Below the pieces are notes generated by a model that saw only the letters and a program-made list of their open reading frames with translations, ran no database searches and was not told the DNA's origin. Shown here piece by piece: positions 1 to 9,191 of a stretch of 64,000 bases of DNA (the stretch's first letter is position 1; every line of letters starts with the position of its first letter). The DNA lies in contig NZ_CP095740.1 in assembly GCF_023078455.1 (NCBI RefSeq), positions 2,158,001-2,222,000 on the forward strand. The letters run 5' to 3'. This DNA is from Luteibacter aegosomatis (GTDB lineage: Bacteria; Pseudomonadota; Gammaproteobacteria; Xanthomonadales; Rhodanobacteraceae). The position numbers and the translations under genes were made by a program.

Positions 1-668
1 GGCACGCGGCCGTCGGTGTCGCGTCCCGATACCATGTGGTCGACGATGAAGTCGTAGCCGGCGTCCGCCAGCGACGTATCCAGGTCATCGTGCGCCGTGA
101 TGCCGGTGTCGATCACCGCCACCGTCACGCCGGTGCCGTCGACCCCCGCGAACGTGTCCCACAGCGCGGGCAGGTTGATGCCGCCGACGGGGTCGCCGAA
201 ATCCCATTGCAGTTCCGCATATCCCGGATCGTCCGGCGCGACGGCGGCGGCGCGCGACGAACGCACCGCATGCATCATCAGATCGGGCTCGACGTGCAGT
301 ACGGCGGGATCGGCGGCGAGGGCGTTCATGGCCGCGCGGGCGCCGTTGGCGTCGAGCGGACGCGACAGGGTCATGACCGTTCCGCCGGCCGTCATGTGGC
401 GCACCGTCCTGGCGGTCGCGGGAAGCGCGCGACTCGCCGTGGCGCCGCGGTTCAAGGCGGCGTTGGCGTTCTGCGCCGCGGCGTCCAGCCGGATGCGTTC
501 GGTACTGCCGTCGCGGTAGCGCACGATGAAGCGTTGGTAGCGGCCGGTGGCCTGGAGGCCCGAGGCGTCCACCTTGCCGTCGGTGGAGGCGGCGAGGGCA
601 TCCACGGGAAGGGCGCCGAGGACGGCGACCGCGAGGAGGCAGGGCGTGATGAAGTGCTTGAAGATCAT
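1..668 (-). CDS. Subtilisin-like S8 serine protease precursor (C-terminal part beyond window edge)
   Basis: Secreted endoprotease of the subtilase (S8) family. The visible 222 codons begin MIFKHFITP and carry a signal peptide of about 26 residues ending at an ALAAS-like site. A propeptide region of about 140 residues follows, then the start of the catalytic domain with the motif VAVIDTGI, whose Asp (residue 187) is the first member of the Asp-His-Ser triad. The His and Ser motifs lie outside the window. The start codon lies only 10 nt after the stop of the upstream adhesin gene on the same strand, so the two are probably co-transcribed. The family assignment is firm; the substrate is unknown. 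Confidence 0.88.
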   Translation of the reverse strand, partial: MIFKHFITPCLLAVAVLGALPVDALAASTDGKVDASGLQATGRYQRFIVRYRDGSTERIRLDAAAQNANAALNRGATASRALPATARTVRHMTAGGTVMTLSRPLDANGARAAMNALAADPAVLHVEPDLMMHAVRSSRAAAVAPDDPGYAELQWDFGDPVGGINLPALWDTFAGVDGTGVTVAVIDTGITAHDDLDTSLADAGYDFIVDHMVSGRDTDGRV

Positions 669-678
669 GTTGCGGTCC

Positions 679-2997
679 TCACAGGTCGACGCCGAAACCG
701 ACGCCGGTGGATTTCTCGGAGCCGCTGAAAGCGCCACCGATGCTCATGCGGGCGTGCTCGCCCAAGGTCGTGGCGTAACCGACGGACAGCGCGCGCTGAT
801 TGCCCTGTGCGCCGGCACCGACCGCGATGCGGCCGGCGGCCGAGGTCACGCCCGCCGCGTTGATGGCCATCTGCGTGCTGGCGGCCCCGATGGCGCCGAT
901 CCGGTCGACGCGTCGGTCCAGGTTGCGGAACCGGTCGTCGAACTGCCCGCGCATCGCGTCGAACCGTTGATCGGTGTACGCCTTGGCGCTCTTCAACGTG
1001 GTCGCGTCCTGCTGGTCGGCATAAGTCCGGGCCGATTGAATGGCCTGGTTCACCTGACCCACGTTGGCGGCATCGCTCGCCGCCGTTCCGGCGGCCACGT
1101 TGGTCATGCGACGCTGGCTGGTGGCGTTACCCACCGAGACCGTGTCGGCCTGGTCGGCGATCGCGCCCGCACCCAGCGCCACGCTGTTGGCGGCCGTCGC
1201 GGTAGCGCCCTGGCCCACGGCCGTGCCCGATGCCGCGGTGACGTGCGTGTCCGCACCGATCGCCACCGCGTTGGTGGCCGTGGCATCGATGGTCGCGTTG
1301 CTGCCCACCGCCGTGCTGCCGTCCGCGCCTATGGTGGCGTTCTTGCCCACGGCCGTGTCGCGGCCGTCGGTCGCCACGCTGCCGTCGCCGATCGACACGC
1401 CGTTGCCGTGACCATGGCCGGGCCCCTGGCCGCCGCCATGGCCCAGTTGATCCCGCAGGCCGCGGATGTCGTGCAACGCGCCCGACAGCGAGCCATCCAG
1501 CGCCGCGAACGCCGAGCCCACGTCGTTATAGGTGGCGCCCTGGACGAGGTAGGCCGGTGCCGTGAGGCTGCCGGCCACGTACGCGGCACCGCCGCCGAAT
1601 GCCGCCGCCACCGCCGCGCCGTTCTGGCCCGCGCCCCCCGTCACGCCCGCCACGGCGTCGTTGAGCTGGCCCAGGTTCACCGCGTCCGTGGCCTCGGTGC
1701 CCGCCGCGAGGTTGGTCAACTGGCGGGTCTGGATGTCGTGCTGGTTGCCCTGCGAATCCGTCCATGGGGCGGCTGCGCCGATCGAGACGGTGTTGTCGCG
1801 ATCGGCCTGCGAACCCACGCCCAACGCGACGCTGTTGGCGCCCAGCACCATGGTGTGGCTGCCGAGGGCGAGGCCACCCGTGCCGAACGCCTGGGCGGCG
1901 TTACCGAGGGCGACCGCGTCGACGGCGTCCTCCACGGGATTCACGGCCTGCGTGCCCGCGCGACAGATCCAGCAGCCACCGTCATCACCACCGCCATCGT
2001 CAGGCGGCGACGGTCGCTGGCCGCCCGTCATGGCGCCCGAACCGATGGCGATGCTGCCGGCGCCACGCGTGTAGGCCTGGGGACCGATGGCGACGGCGAA
2101 GTCGTCCTGGGCCAGTGCCGATCCGACCGCGACGGAGGCGTAGCCCTGGGCGTTGGCGGCCGTGCCGAGCGCGCTCGACAGGCTGCCGGTGGCTTGGGCG
2201 CTGGTGCCCACCGCGGTATCGGCGCCGTACTCGCTCATGGCGATGGCGGTTCCGCCGAACGCGGTTTCGTCCTGGCCGATGGCGCGCGAGCCGGTGCCGA
2301 CGGCGATCGACCATTCGCCCGAGGCCTTGGCGCCATAGCCCACGGCCACGGAGAACAACGTGTCGGCACTCGAGAAGTTGCCGATCGAGGTGGATGCCGG
2401 TCCCGTCGCCTGCGCCTGGAGGCCGATGGCGACACCCTGGTCGCCGCTGGCATTGGCGCCCACACCGAGGGCCAATCCGAAGTCGGCCTGCGCGGTCGCA
2501 CCCGCGCCCAGCGCCACCGCGGTGTAGCCGGTCGCGCTGGTCACCGAATCCACGAGGCCCGTACCCGATGGAGGAGGAATGGCGGCCGCGCCGCCCAGCG
2601 CGATGGCACCCGTACCCGCCGAGACGCTGCCGTAACCTACGGCCACGCCGTTGTCGCCGGTGGCCGTCGCGAATGCGCCGACGGCCGACGAGCCCACGCC
2701 ACCTGCGAAGCTGAAGCCGCCCAAGGCGAGCGTGTTGTCGGCGAACGCCTGGCTGGCATAGCCGAACGCCGCACTGGCCGCGCCGAGCGCGCTGCTGGCC
2801 GCACCCGCCGCGATGGCGTTGGTGCCCGGCTCGGCGTAGGCGTCGTCGCTGCCGTCGTCCGCGCCGTCGACCGCCACATGGCGGTCGGCGGAGGTGGAGG
2901 GCGGCGGCGCATCGGCTGCGGCAGCCCAGGTCGGGATGCTCAACGCCAGCACGATTGCAAAACGCAGGCGCCAAAACGTCTCTGGTAGTTGTTTCAC
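679..2997 (-). CDS. Trimeric autotransporter adhesin, YadA/Hep-Hag family
   Basis: Surface adhesin that exports its own passenger (type Vc secretion). 772 residues. A signal peptide (about 1-27, ending WAAAA) is followed by an Asp-rich stretch and then many 14-residue head repeats of the form AxAxGxxSxAxG (about 58-330 and 360-430). There are two neck motifs (NAVNLGQLNDAV and DAANVGQVNQAI), a second head block (about 530-640), a short stalk and a C-terminal four-strand YadA anchor ending GVGFGVDL. Two odd linkers interrupt the head: a Gly/Asp-rich one holding CWIC (Cys342, Cys345) and a Gly/His-rich one near 515-530. The start is GTG, chosen because GGGGAG sits 6 nt upstream. A subtilase gene follows directly. 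Confidence 0.93.
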   Translation of the reverse strand: MKQLPETFWRLRFAIVLALSIPTWAAAADAPPPSTSADRHVAVDGADDGSDDAYAEPGTNAIAAGAASSALGAASAAFGYASQAFADNTLALGGFSFAGGVGSSAVGAFATATGDNGVAVGYGSVSAGTGAIALGGAAAIPPPSGTGLVDSVTSATGYTAVALGAGATAQADFGLALGVGANASGDQGVAIGLQAQATGPASTSIGNFSSADTLFSVAVGYGAKASGEWSIAVGTGSRAIGQDETAFGGTAIAMSEYGADTAVGTSAQATGSLSSALGTAANAQGYASVAVGSALAQDDFAVAIGPQAYTRGAGSIAIGSGAMTGGQRPSPPDDGGGDDGGCWICRAGTQAVNPVEDAVDAVALGNAAQAFGTGGLALGSHTMVLGANSVALGVGSQADRDNTVSIGAAAPWTDSQGNQHDIQTRQLTNLAAGTEATDAVNLGQLNDAVAGVTGGAGQNGAAVAAAFGGGAAYVAGSLTAPAYLVQGATYNDVGSAFAALDGSLSGALHDIRGLRDQLGHGGGQGPGHGHGNGVSIGDGSVATDGRDTAVGKNATIGADGSTAVGSNATIDATATNAVAIGADTHVTAASGTAVGQGATATAANSVALGAGAIADQADTVSVGNATSQRRMTNVAAGTAASDAANVGQVNQAIQSARTYADQQDATTLKSAKAYTDQRFDAMRGQFDDRFRNLDRRVDRIGAIGAASTQMAINAAGVTSAAGRIAVGAGAQGNQRALSVGYATTLGEHARMSIGGAFSGSEKSTGVGFGVDL

Positions 2998-3150
2998 ACG
3001 GTTCTCCCCGAAAACGAACGGAATGGGCGTCGCCGGTGCCCCCAGGGTCCTCCCGCGCGGCGAGCCTGATGTCCTGAATCGCCGGCGTTGCGCCGGGTCG
3101 AGGGGATCGTAAGATTGTCATCGCCGCTTCACACGCACGGACATTCACCG

Positions 3151-4863
3151 ATGCTCACGAAGATTCACCGGATGAAGGGATTCGTCGACTGGCTGCAGCG
3201 CGCGCCCATCGCGGACAAGGTGGAACGGCGCTATGCGCCCGCATTGCAAGGCCTGATGGCTTTCATCCTCGTGACGATTCCGGGTAACTGGGCCTATCAC
3301 CTGGCGGTGGTGCGTACGCCCTTGCGGCGAGACATGGCCGTGGATATCGGTGCCGATGTCGTGGTCTGGGCCGGTGCGGGATTGGCCTTGTGGTTGATCC
3401 GTCGCGGCCGATTGCGACGCGCCGTCCAATCCTTCGTCGCCGCCATGCTGTTGGCGCTGACGGCCATGTACGTCAGCGTGGGCCTCACGCGGCAGTTACT
3501 GGACCAGACGTACCCCGTTCTGACCATCGTGCTTGGCGGCCTGGTTCTCGGACGCCGGCAACTGTGGACGATCTATGGGCTGCTCCTCGCCATGTTCTGC
3601 GGCGGCGCCGTTACGGACGTGCTGATGCTGACGGCCCGTGCGTATGCGAGGCCATGGATCGGCGCGGCCAACCTGCCGTCGCTGGCGATGAGCTACTTCG
3701 CCATCACGTTCATCGTCGACCGCTGCGTCAAGGCACTCCACGACGAGATGCTGGCACGTGAGCTGGCGCAAGAAGAACTGCTTCACGCGCAGAAGATGGA
3801 AACCGTCGGACGCCTGGCCAGCGGCGTAGCGCACGATTTCAACAACGTGCTCGCCGTCATCGCCGGTTACGCCGACCAGGTGCGCGACAGCGCCGACGCA
3901 CGTCGCCTGCGCGACGCGGTCGGCGGGATGGCCCTGGCCGCCAGGCGAGGCGCGGCCGTCAGTCGCAAGCTGCTTACCTTCAGCCGCCGGGAGACTCCCC
4001 GTCCCGAGGTGATCGACGTGGGTGCGGCCGTGGCCGAGGCCGTTCCCATGTTGCGCCAACTGTTCACGTCTCCCCAGTCGGTCATCCTCCATGATGTGCT
4101 GCCGCAGCCGGCCCATGTCCGTATCGATCGCGCGCAGTTCGAATTGTCGCTGCTGAACATCGCAGCCAATGCGCGTGACGCGATGGATGCCGCCGGCGTT
4201 TTCACGGTGACCGTGCGGCCATGGACGCATTCGGCCGTCGCTGGTGTCACCGTCGAACTCAGCGACGATGGAACAGGCATACCGGAAGAGGTCGCGTCGA
4301 GGGTGTTCGAGCCATATTTCACGACCAAACCCGCCGGCGCCGGCACGGGATTGGGCCTGGCGGTCGTGCGTGAGGTCATGGCCGCTGGAGGAGGGCAGGC
4401 GGCCGTGGTGAGCCGGCCGGGAATGGGCACGACGGTGCGCCTCTGGCTGCCCATGGTGGCGGCTCCCATGCCCGCGCTAGCCACGCCGGCCCACCGTGCG
4501 CTTCGCGTCCTGCTGATCGAAGACGAGATCGAATTACGCCATCTGCTGCTGGATGCGTTCGACGATGCCGGTCATGTGGCCATGGGCGCGAGCACGGTCG
4601 ACGAGGCCGTCGATGCGCTCGCCCAGGTGAACGACGAGTGGGATCTGGTCATCAGTGACGGTCATCTTCCCGGCAACGTCGATGGGCGGCTGGCATGGCT
4701 CGAGACGGCGGCGCCCATCGTGCTCATCTCGGCGACCGCCGAACCGGAAGCGCATCGTCTGCGCGCCTTGGGCCGCAGCGTGCATTGCCTGCCGAAGCCG
4801 TTCGCGCCCGCCGCGCTCGTGGCCATGGCGCCCAGCCTGGCCCAGCGTGTCAGGGCAGCATGA
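3151..4863 (+). CDS. Membrane hybrid sensor histidine kinase with C-terminal receiver
   Basis: 570 residues. The N-terminal third has about five or six hydrophobic segments (residues about 30-195) that form an unclassified membrane sensor. A HisKA domain follows with the phospho-accepting His208 in GVAHDFNN, then an ATPase domain with the N-box NAARDAMD, a DDGTGIP box, FEPYFTTK and GTGLGL. The C-terminal receiver has an acidic pair (IEDE), phospho-acceptor Asp503 in ISDGHLPG and a Lys in PKPF. The start at 3151 is a best guess, since no clear ribosome site separates it from the ATG at 3172. The gene converges on, and overlaps by 14 nt, the response regulator on the other strand, which is its most likely partner. 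Confidence 0.88.
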   Translation: MLTKIHRMKGFVDWLQRAPIADKVERRYAPALQGLMAFILVTIPGNWAYHLAVVRTPLRRDMAVDIGADVVVWAGAGLALWLIRRGRLRRAVQSFVAAMLLALTAMYVSVGLTRQLLDQTYPVLTIVLGGLVLGRRQLWTIYGLLLAMFCGGAVTDVLMLTARAYARPWIGAANLPSLAMSYFAITFIVDRCVKALHDEMLARELAQEELLHAQKMETVGRLASGVAHDFNNVLAVIAGYADQVRDSADARRLRDAVGGMALAARRGAAVSRKLLTFSRRETPRPEVIDVGAAVAEAVPMLRQLFTSPQSVILHDVLPQPAHVRIDRAQFELSLLNIAANARDAMDAAGVFTVTVRPWTHSAVAGVTVELSDDGTGIPEEVASRVFEPYFTTKPAGAGTGLGLAVVREVMAAGGGQAAVVSRPGMGTTVRLWLPMVAAPMPALATPAHRALRVLLIEDEIELRHLLLDAFDDAGHVAMGASTVDEAVDALAQVNDEWDLVISDGHLPGNVDGRLAWLETAAPIVLISATAEPEAHRLRALGRSVHCLPKPFAPAALVAMAPSLAQRVRAA

Positions 4864-5554
4864 CGTAGCCGGCGCCACGCACGGCACGCAGGGGAAGCGA
4901 CTCGTTCGAAGCGTCGGCGATCTTCGCGCGAAGCCGGTGCACGAGCATATCCAGGCGGTGGAGATCGAAGTCGTAGATGTCCGTCGTCAGCGCGCTGGCC
5001 ATTTCGGTTCGCGCCACCGGCCGCCCCGGGGCGGCGAGCAGCAAGGCGAGGACCCTGCGCTCGGCGTCGTTCAACGCGACGGAGCGGCCCTTGGGGGAAA
5101 CGAGGCACCAGCCGCTTTCATCGAGGTGCCATGGGCTGCGCCCGGGCTCGGACCCGTTGTCCCGCGGCGGCTGCAATCGTCGTCCCAGGCTATGCAGCGT
5201 CGCGGCCAGCTCGGCGACGTCCACGGGCTTGGCGAGGTAAGCGTCCGCACCGCCCATGAGGCCGCGAACGCGGTCGTCGATGGCGCTCCGGCCCGTGAGC
5301 ATCACGATGCCGACGTTCGAGCGGGCACGCAGCGTATTTGCCAGGTCGAAGCCGTTCGCATCGGGCAAACCCACGTCGAGGATGACGATGTCATAGGTGT
5401 GTCCGGCATCGGTGAACTCCGATGCCGTTCCGTAAGCGTCGCAGGCGAAGCCGAACGTGCGCAGTCCCGGCATCAGGATCAGGTCGCGTAGCGGCACGTC
5501 GTCTTCGACCAGTGCGATTTGCAAGGCGTGGGGTGGCGGCGTCTGGGCATGCAT
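4850..5554 (-). CDS. OmpR/PhoB-family response regulator
   Basis: 234-residue DNA-binding regulator. The receiver domain (about 12-125) has the acidic pair VEDD, phospho-acceptor Asp60 in VILDVGLPD, a Thr in MLTG and the Lys of AKPVD. The C-terminal winged-helix domain (about 140-234) contains LNDAERRVLALL and ends in RAVRGAGYVML, typical of the OmpR/PhoB class. The start was set at the ATG at 5554 (MHAQTPPP), because the sequence upstream in frame does not resemble the family. Its 3' end overlaps the convergent kinase gene by 14 nt, so the pair is tail-to-tail, not an operon. Confidence 0.9.
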   Translation of the reverse strand: MHAQTPPPHALQIALVEDDVPLRDLILMPGLRTFGFACDAYGTASEFTDAGHTYDIVILDVGLPDANGFDLANTLRARSNVGIVMLTGRSAIDDRVRGLMGGADAYLAKPVDVAELAATLHSLGRRLQPPRDNGSEPGRSPWHLDESGWCLVSPKGRSVALNDAERRVLALLLAAPGRPVARTEMASALTTDIYDFDLHRLDMLVHRLRAKIADASNESLPLRAVRGAGYVMLP

Positions 5555-5806
5555 CACGCATGGATAGACAGCCGCCTGCAAGGTGTCAAGTTGCCTCCCC
5601 ACGAATGTCGCCCGGGGATGCAATCGGGAGACGCGGCGGGATGGCTAACTACAGAACGGGCCTGAGGCAACGTCCAGGTAGAGATGCGAGCGGTTTTCGG
5701 TGAGTGCCAACTATTTCGCCGAGGTTCTGAGTGAGCCCGAGTGGCGATGGCCTGCGCGTGCGCGTCGGTAACCTATGCATCGACACGCAGGCGGTGGTGG
5801 GTGCCG

Positions 5807-5968
5807 TCAAGACGGCGATGGCGGTGTTTTCCTCGCCTGCCGGCAGCGGTCCGAGCAGTAGCGCACCTCGTCCCAATCACGCGCCCACTTCCGGCGCCAG
5901 GTGAAGGGACGCCCACAGGCGGCACACACCTTTTGGGGCAGGTCGATTTTCTTCTTCATCCTGGCCAT
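5807..5968 (-). CDS. DUF2256 small zinc-ribbon protein
   Basis: 53-residue protein beginning [13 protein letters not shown]. It has two cysteine pairs, [18 protein letters not shown] and YCSDRCRQ, the conserved pattern of the DUF2256 family (usual length about 50), which probably binds zinc. AAGGTG lies 7 nt upstream of the ATG at 5968, which favours that start over the ATG at 5959. No photolyase gene lies next to it here, although the family is often seen near such genes. Its biochemical function is unknown. Confidence 0.85.
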   Translation of the reverse strand: MARMKKKIDLPQKVCAACGRPFTWRRKWARDWDEVRYCSDRCRQARKTPPSPS

Positions 5969-6012
5969 CGAGCCACACCTTATCGCGGCTGCCTCAGGAG
6001 GGCTGCTTTCGC

Positions 6013-6477
6013 TCAGGTACCGGCACGGGCCGAAGGCAGCACGCTGCGCAGATCGTCGGGAAGCGCGTCGACCGGGCAGTAGTCGTACTTGCCACCGTTC
6101 GTGCCCGGCATCGAAAAATGCGTCGCATCCCTGACCACGATCGTCTGTTTTTCCGTGAACGGCTTGCCGGAGCCGTCGCCTTCGTCGTTGCACGTCTGGC
6201 TCACGTCGAACGACGTACCGGCCTTCGTTTTTCTCGTGGAGATCACGTGGGCGGCGCAGGCGCTGGTATGGGCGGTGCCGAGGCCCTTGCCGTCGTAGAG
6301 CTTGATCGCCGCGTTGGGTGGGCTGCCGCAATCGGTTCCCCGGACGACGAAAATGCCCGGCACGAGCGGATAGATACCCGACGCTTTCGGTGACGTAGCC
6401 GTGCTCGCCTGCACGGGAGGCATGCCGGCGACGCCCAGCATGACGGCGGTGGCGACCCATGCCATGAAACGACTCAT
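6013..6477 (-). CDS. Hypothetical secreted protein with conserved-looking cysteines
   Basis: 154 residues. A signal peptide ([24 protein letters not shown]) is followed by a mature part with five cysteines ([28 protein letters not shown]) that could form disulfides in the periplasm. GGAGGG lies 7 nt upstream of the ATG at 6477, which sets this start over the in-frame one at 6552. The DUF2256 gene follows 44 nt downstream on the same strand. I do not recognise a family; a small periplasmic protein is as far as the sequence goes. Confidence 0.72.
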   Translation of the reverse strand: MSRFMAWVATAVMLGVAGMPPVQASTATSPKASGIYPLVPGIFVVRGTDCGSPPNAAIKLYDGKGLGTAHTSACAAHVISTRKTKAGTSFDVSQTCNDEGDGSGKPFTEKQTIVVRDATHFSMPGTNGGKYDYCPVDALPDDLRSVLPSARAGT

Positions 6478-6642
6478 GTCGGTACCCTCCGAAAGAAGCG
6501 CCATTATCCATGGGTCCGTTTGCCATGTCGCTTTTTCCGCCCGTTTTCGCAAATGTGAAGGTTGGCTTATTCAAGCGAACCCCGGGGAGGCCGACACAGG
6601 ATCGATGCCGGCCTCCCCAACCGGCGATACGGAAGGTGGTTC

Positions 6643-6894
6643 ATGCTGGGCAAGGTCATCTGGTTTCATGAAGAACTTCGCATGGCGCTCATCGAGCGCG
6701 CCGGGGGCTTCACGGTGGGTTCGGTCGAAGCCGGCTTCCTGACGTTGGGCGGACGGGTCGAAGGCGATTTCCGCCATGAAGGCCCCACGGTGCTCCACGA
6801 CGTGGAGAGCGCCCGGTCCGTCGCGTTCCTGGTCGAGGCCGACGCGGTCACCGAAGAGGAGGCCAACGAGCTGCTGGGGATCATGCGCGGCTGA
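6643..6894 (+). CDS. Conserved-looking small hypothetical protein
   Basis: 83 residues beginning MLGKVIWFHEELRMAL, soluble and acidic, with no signal peptide or membrane segment. The start is supported by GGAAGG about 7 nt upstream of the ATG. The C-terminal half (VEADAVTEEEANELLGIMRG) looks like a helix-turn-helix pair. No family or function was recognised. It stands alone between two divergent or unrelated genes. Confidence 0.6.
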   Translation: MLGKVIWFHEELRMALIERAGGFTVGSVEAGFLTLGGRVEGDFRHEGPTVLHDVESARSVAFLVEADAVTEEEANELLGIMRG

Positions 6895-6984
6895 AGTATC
6901 GGGCGAAACGCCGTCCAAGGTCGGATAATGGCCCGCATTCCATGAAACCATGCGGGCTTTCCCGGAGCCGAACGGATCCATGCC

Positions 6985-7452
6985 ATGAGCGATACGACGA
7001 AGCGGGTGCACGCGGGCCAATGCCACTGCGGTGCCGTGCGATTCGAAGCCACCTTGACCGACGGTTTCCGTACGATCCGTCGCTGCACGTGTTCCTATTG
7101 CCGCATGCGAGGCGCCGTCGTCGTGTCGGCGGAGATGGGCGGCATCCGCTTCCTGCGCGGTGAAGACGTGCTGACCCGCTACCGTTTCAATACGGGAGTG
7201 GCCGAACATTTCTTCTGTTCGCGATGCGGGATCTACACCCATCACCAGCGCCGCTCCAATACCGCGCAGTACGGCGTGAACGTGGCTTGCCTGGACGGCG
7301 TCAGCCCCTTCGATTTCCATGAGGTGCCCGTGATCGATGGCGTGCGGCACCCCAAGGATCACGACGGGGAATACCGGTGGGCGGGAACGCTCAGATTCGA
7401 ACCCACGCCCGTCAGCGACGACGTCCCTACGCCGGCTCCCGCCAGTTCCTGA
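6985..7452 (+). CDS. GFA (glutathione-dependent formaldehyde-activating)/CENP-V-like family protein
   Basis: 155 residues with the zinc-binding pattern of the GFA fold: GQCHCGAVRFE near the start, then CTCSYCRMRG (about 35-45) and FFCSRCGIYTHH (about 72-83). These Cys groups build two zinc sites in characterised relatives. Family members include glutathione-formaldehyde binding enzymes, but most homologues have unknown activity, so only the fold is claimed. The ATG at 6985 gives the usual family length. Confidence 0.85.
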   Translation: MSDTTKRVHAGQCHCGAVRFEATLTDGFRTIRRCTCSYCRMRGAVVVSAEMGGIRFLRGEDVLTRYRFNTGVAEHFFCSRCGIYTHHQRRSNTAQYGVNVACLDGVSPFDFHEVPVIDGVRHPKDHDGEYRWAGTLRFEPTPVSDDVPTPAPASS

Positions 7453-7605
7453 GCGATATCCATGTCGTGAATCGATGGCGGGAGCGGTGATGGTAGGTCG
7501 AACAGGGAGCGTTGTTCCTGTTATGCAAAATCGGCCGCCATACCAGCGAGTTGTCGTCCACTTCACCTGAATCCAGGCACATGGGAAGCCTGGCCGGAGA
7601 CATCT

Positions 7606-9186
7606 ATGGGCAACGGGGTAGGGGATTGGGTGATGCGCCATCGTTTTCAGCTCTGGGACTTCGCCGTGGTGCTGGCCGTCACCGGCATGCTGGTGTTTCT
7701 CGGGCTGGAGTACGACTTCCTGCGCAAGCGCGGGATGTCGACGGGTGAAGCCGCAGCGCTGGAGTTCGAGGAGCTTGGCATCATCGCCCTGGTGGTCGCC
7801 GCCTTCGTCTACGTCATGCGGCGGCGCATGCAGGCGCAGGCGAGGGAGGTGCAGCGCCGGATCGATGCCGAGCGACACGCGCGCACGCTGGCCATGCAGG
7901 ATCCCCTGACGGGCCTGGCCAATCGGCGCCGCTTCGACGAAGCGGTGTCCTCGGCGATCGTCGCGCCGCCCGGCGCGGCCCGGTTGCATGCGGTGTTCAT
8001 GCTCGACCTCAATCGCTTCAAGGCCATCAACGACGTGTACGGCCATCCCGTCGGCGACGAGGTGCTCCGCGTGGTCGCGGCGCGCCTGGCGGCCGCCGTG
8101 CGTCAGGACGACCTGGTGGCCCGGCTGGGCGGCGACGAGTTCGCCGTGGTGGCCACGCACCTGTTCGGCCCGGAAGAGGTCACCAGCATCGGCATGCGAC
8201 TCATCGAGGCGGTGCGCGATCCCGTGCAGCTGGATCGCCAGGCGCACTCGGTGGGCGTGGGCATCGGCGTGGCGCTGTTTCCGCAGGATGCGCAGGATGC
8301 GGCGGAGCTGGTACGTCGCGCGGATATCGCGCTCTACCGCGCGAAAGCCGAGCGCGTGTCGTCGATGAACTATTTCCAGGCCGACATGGACGAGCAGATT
8401 CGCGCCCGCGCCGAATTGGAGGCGGCGTTGCGCGAGGCGGTCGCCGAGCGGCGCATCGAGGTGCATTACCAGCCCCAGGTGGACCTGGAGACCGGGCGGC
8501 TCATCGGGTTCGAAGCATTGGCGCGGTGGCACGACCCGCGATGGGGCGATATTCCACCCGAGCGCTTCATCCCGGTGGCCGAAGAGTGCGGCGTGATCAA
8601 CGAACTGGGTACGTGCGTGCTGCGGCAGGCGTGTCGCGATGCCACCACGTGGGGCGACGATATGCTGGTGTCGGTGAATATCTCGCCGGTGCAGCTCCAA
8701 CGTCCCGATTTCGGCGATTTCGTGACCGGCACCCTGAGGGAATACGGATTGCCACCGTCGCGGCTGGAGCTGGAGATCACCGAGAACACGCTGGTGCGCG
8801 ATCTGCACGCCGCACGGCAGGCGCTCACGGGCTTGCGCGACGCCGGCGTGCGCATCGCCCTGGACGACTTCGGCACGGGCTATTCGAGCCTGTACCACCT
8901 GCGGGCGTTCAAGGTCGACCGCATCAAGATCGACCGCAGTTTCGTCGACAGCATGGCGACCGAGCCCGAGAGCGTGGCGATCGTGCGTGCCCTCATGGGG
9001 TTGGGACATGGCCTGGGCGTCAAGGTCACCGCCGAAGGCGTGGAAGACGCGGCGCAGCGGGTAGCCCTGCTGGGCGAAGGCTGCGACGAAGCGCAGGGCT
9101 TCCTCTTCAGTCAGGCCATGACGGCCACGGAGGCACTGGATGCCATCCGCGCGGCCGGCGCAACATCCGCGCGAAACGATCCGTAA
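7606..9186 (+). CDS. Membrane-anchored GGDEF-EAL cyclic-di-GMP turnover protein
   Basis: 526 residues. Two transmembrane helices (about 17-37 and 56-74) and a short coiled linker lead to a diguanylate cyclase domain with an intact GGDEF at 175-179 and an RxxD inhibitory site five residues before it (RQDD). The EAL phosphodiesterase domain follows: EAL at 303-305 and intact ELEITEN, DDFGTGYSS, KIDRSFV and TAEGVED motifs. Both catalytic centres therefore look competent to make and break c-di-GMP. The ATG at 7606 is preceded by GGAGAC. The loop outside the membrane is only about 20 residues, so no classical sensor domain is present. Confidence 0.93.
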   Translation: MGNGVGDWVMRHRFQLWDFAVVLAVTGMLVFLGLEYDFLRKRGMSTGEAAALEFEELGIIALVVAAFVYVMRRRMQAQAREVQRRIDAERHARTLAMQDPLTGLANRRRFDEAVSSAIVAPPGAARLHAVFMLDLNRFKAINDVYGHPVGDEVLRVVAARLAAAVRQDDLVARLGGDEFAVVATHLFGPEEVTSIGMRLIEAVRDPVQLDRQAHSVGVGIGVALFPQDAQDAAELVRRADIALYRAKAERVSSMNYFQADMDEQIRARAELEAALREAVAERRIEVHYQPQVDLETGRLIGFEALARWHDPRWGDIPPERFIPVAEECGVINELGTCVLRQACRDATTWGDDMLVSVNISPVQLQRPDFGDFVTGTLREYGLPPSRLELEITENTLVRDLHAARQALTGLRDAGVRIALDDFGTGYSSLYHLRAFKVDRIKIDRSFVDSMATEPESVAIVRALMGLGHGLGVKVTAEGVEDAAQRVALLGEGCDEAQGFLFSQAMTATEALDAIRAAGATSARNDP

Positions 9187-9191
9187 CCAGG

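Noticed and set aside
547..2988. Open frame of 813 codons on the plus strand opposite the adhesin
   Set aside because: It is antisense to the clearly recognisable adhesin, has an Arg/Ala/Gly/His-rich composition typical of shadow frames in GC-rich repeats, and shows no domain or ribosome site.
5731..5904. GTG-started frame of 57 codons on the plus strand
   Set aside because: It overlaps the DUF2256 gene in antisense and has no ribosome site or recognisable sequence. A 20-codon ATG frame at 5641-5703 nearby is likewise too short to support.
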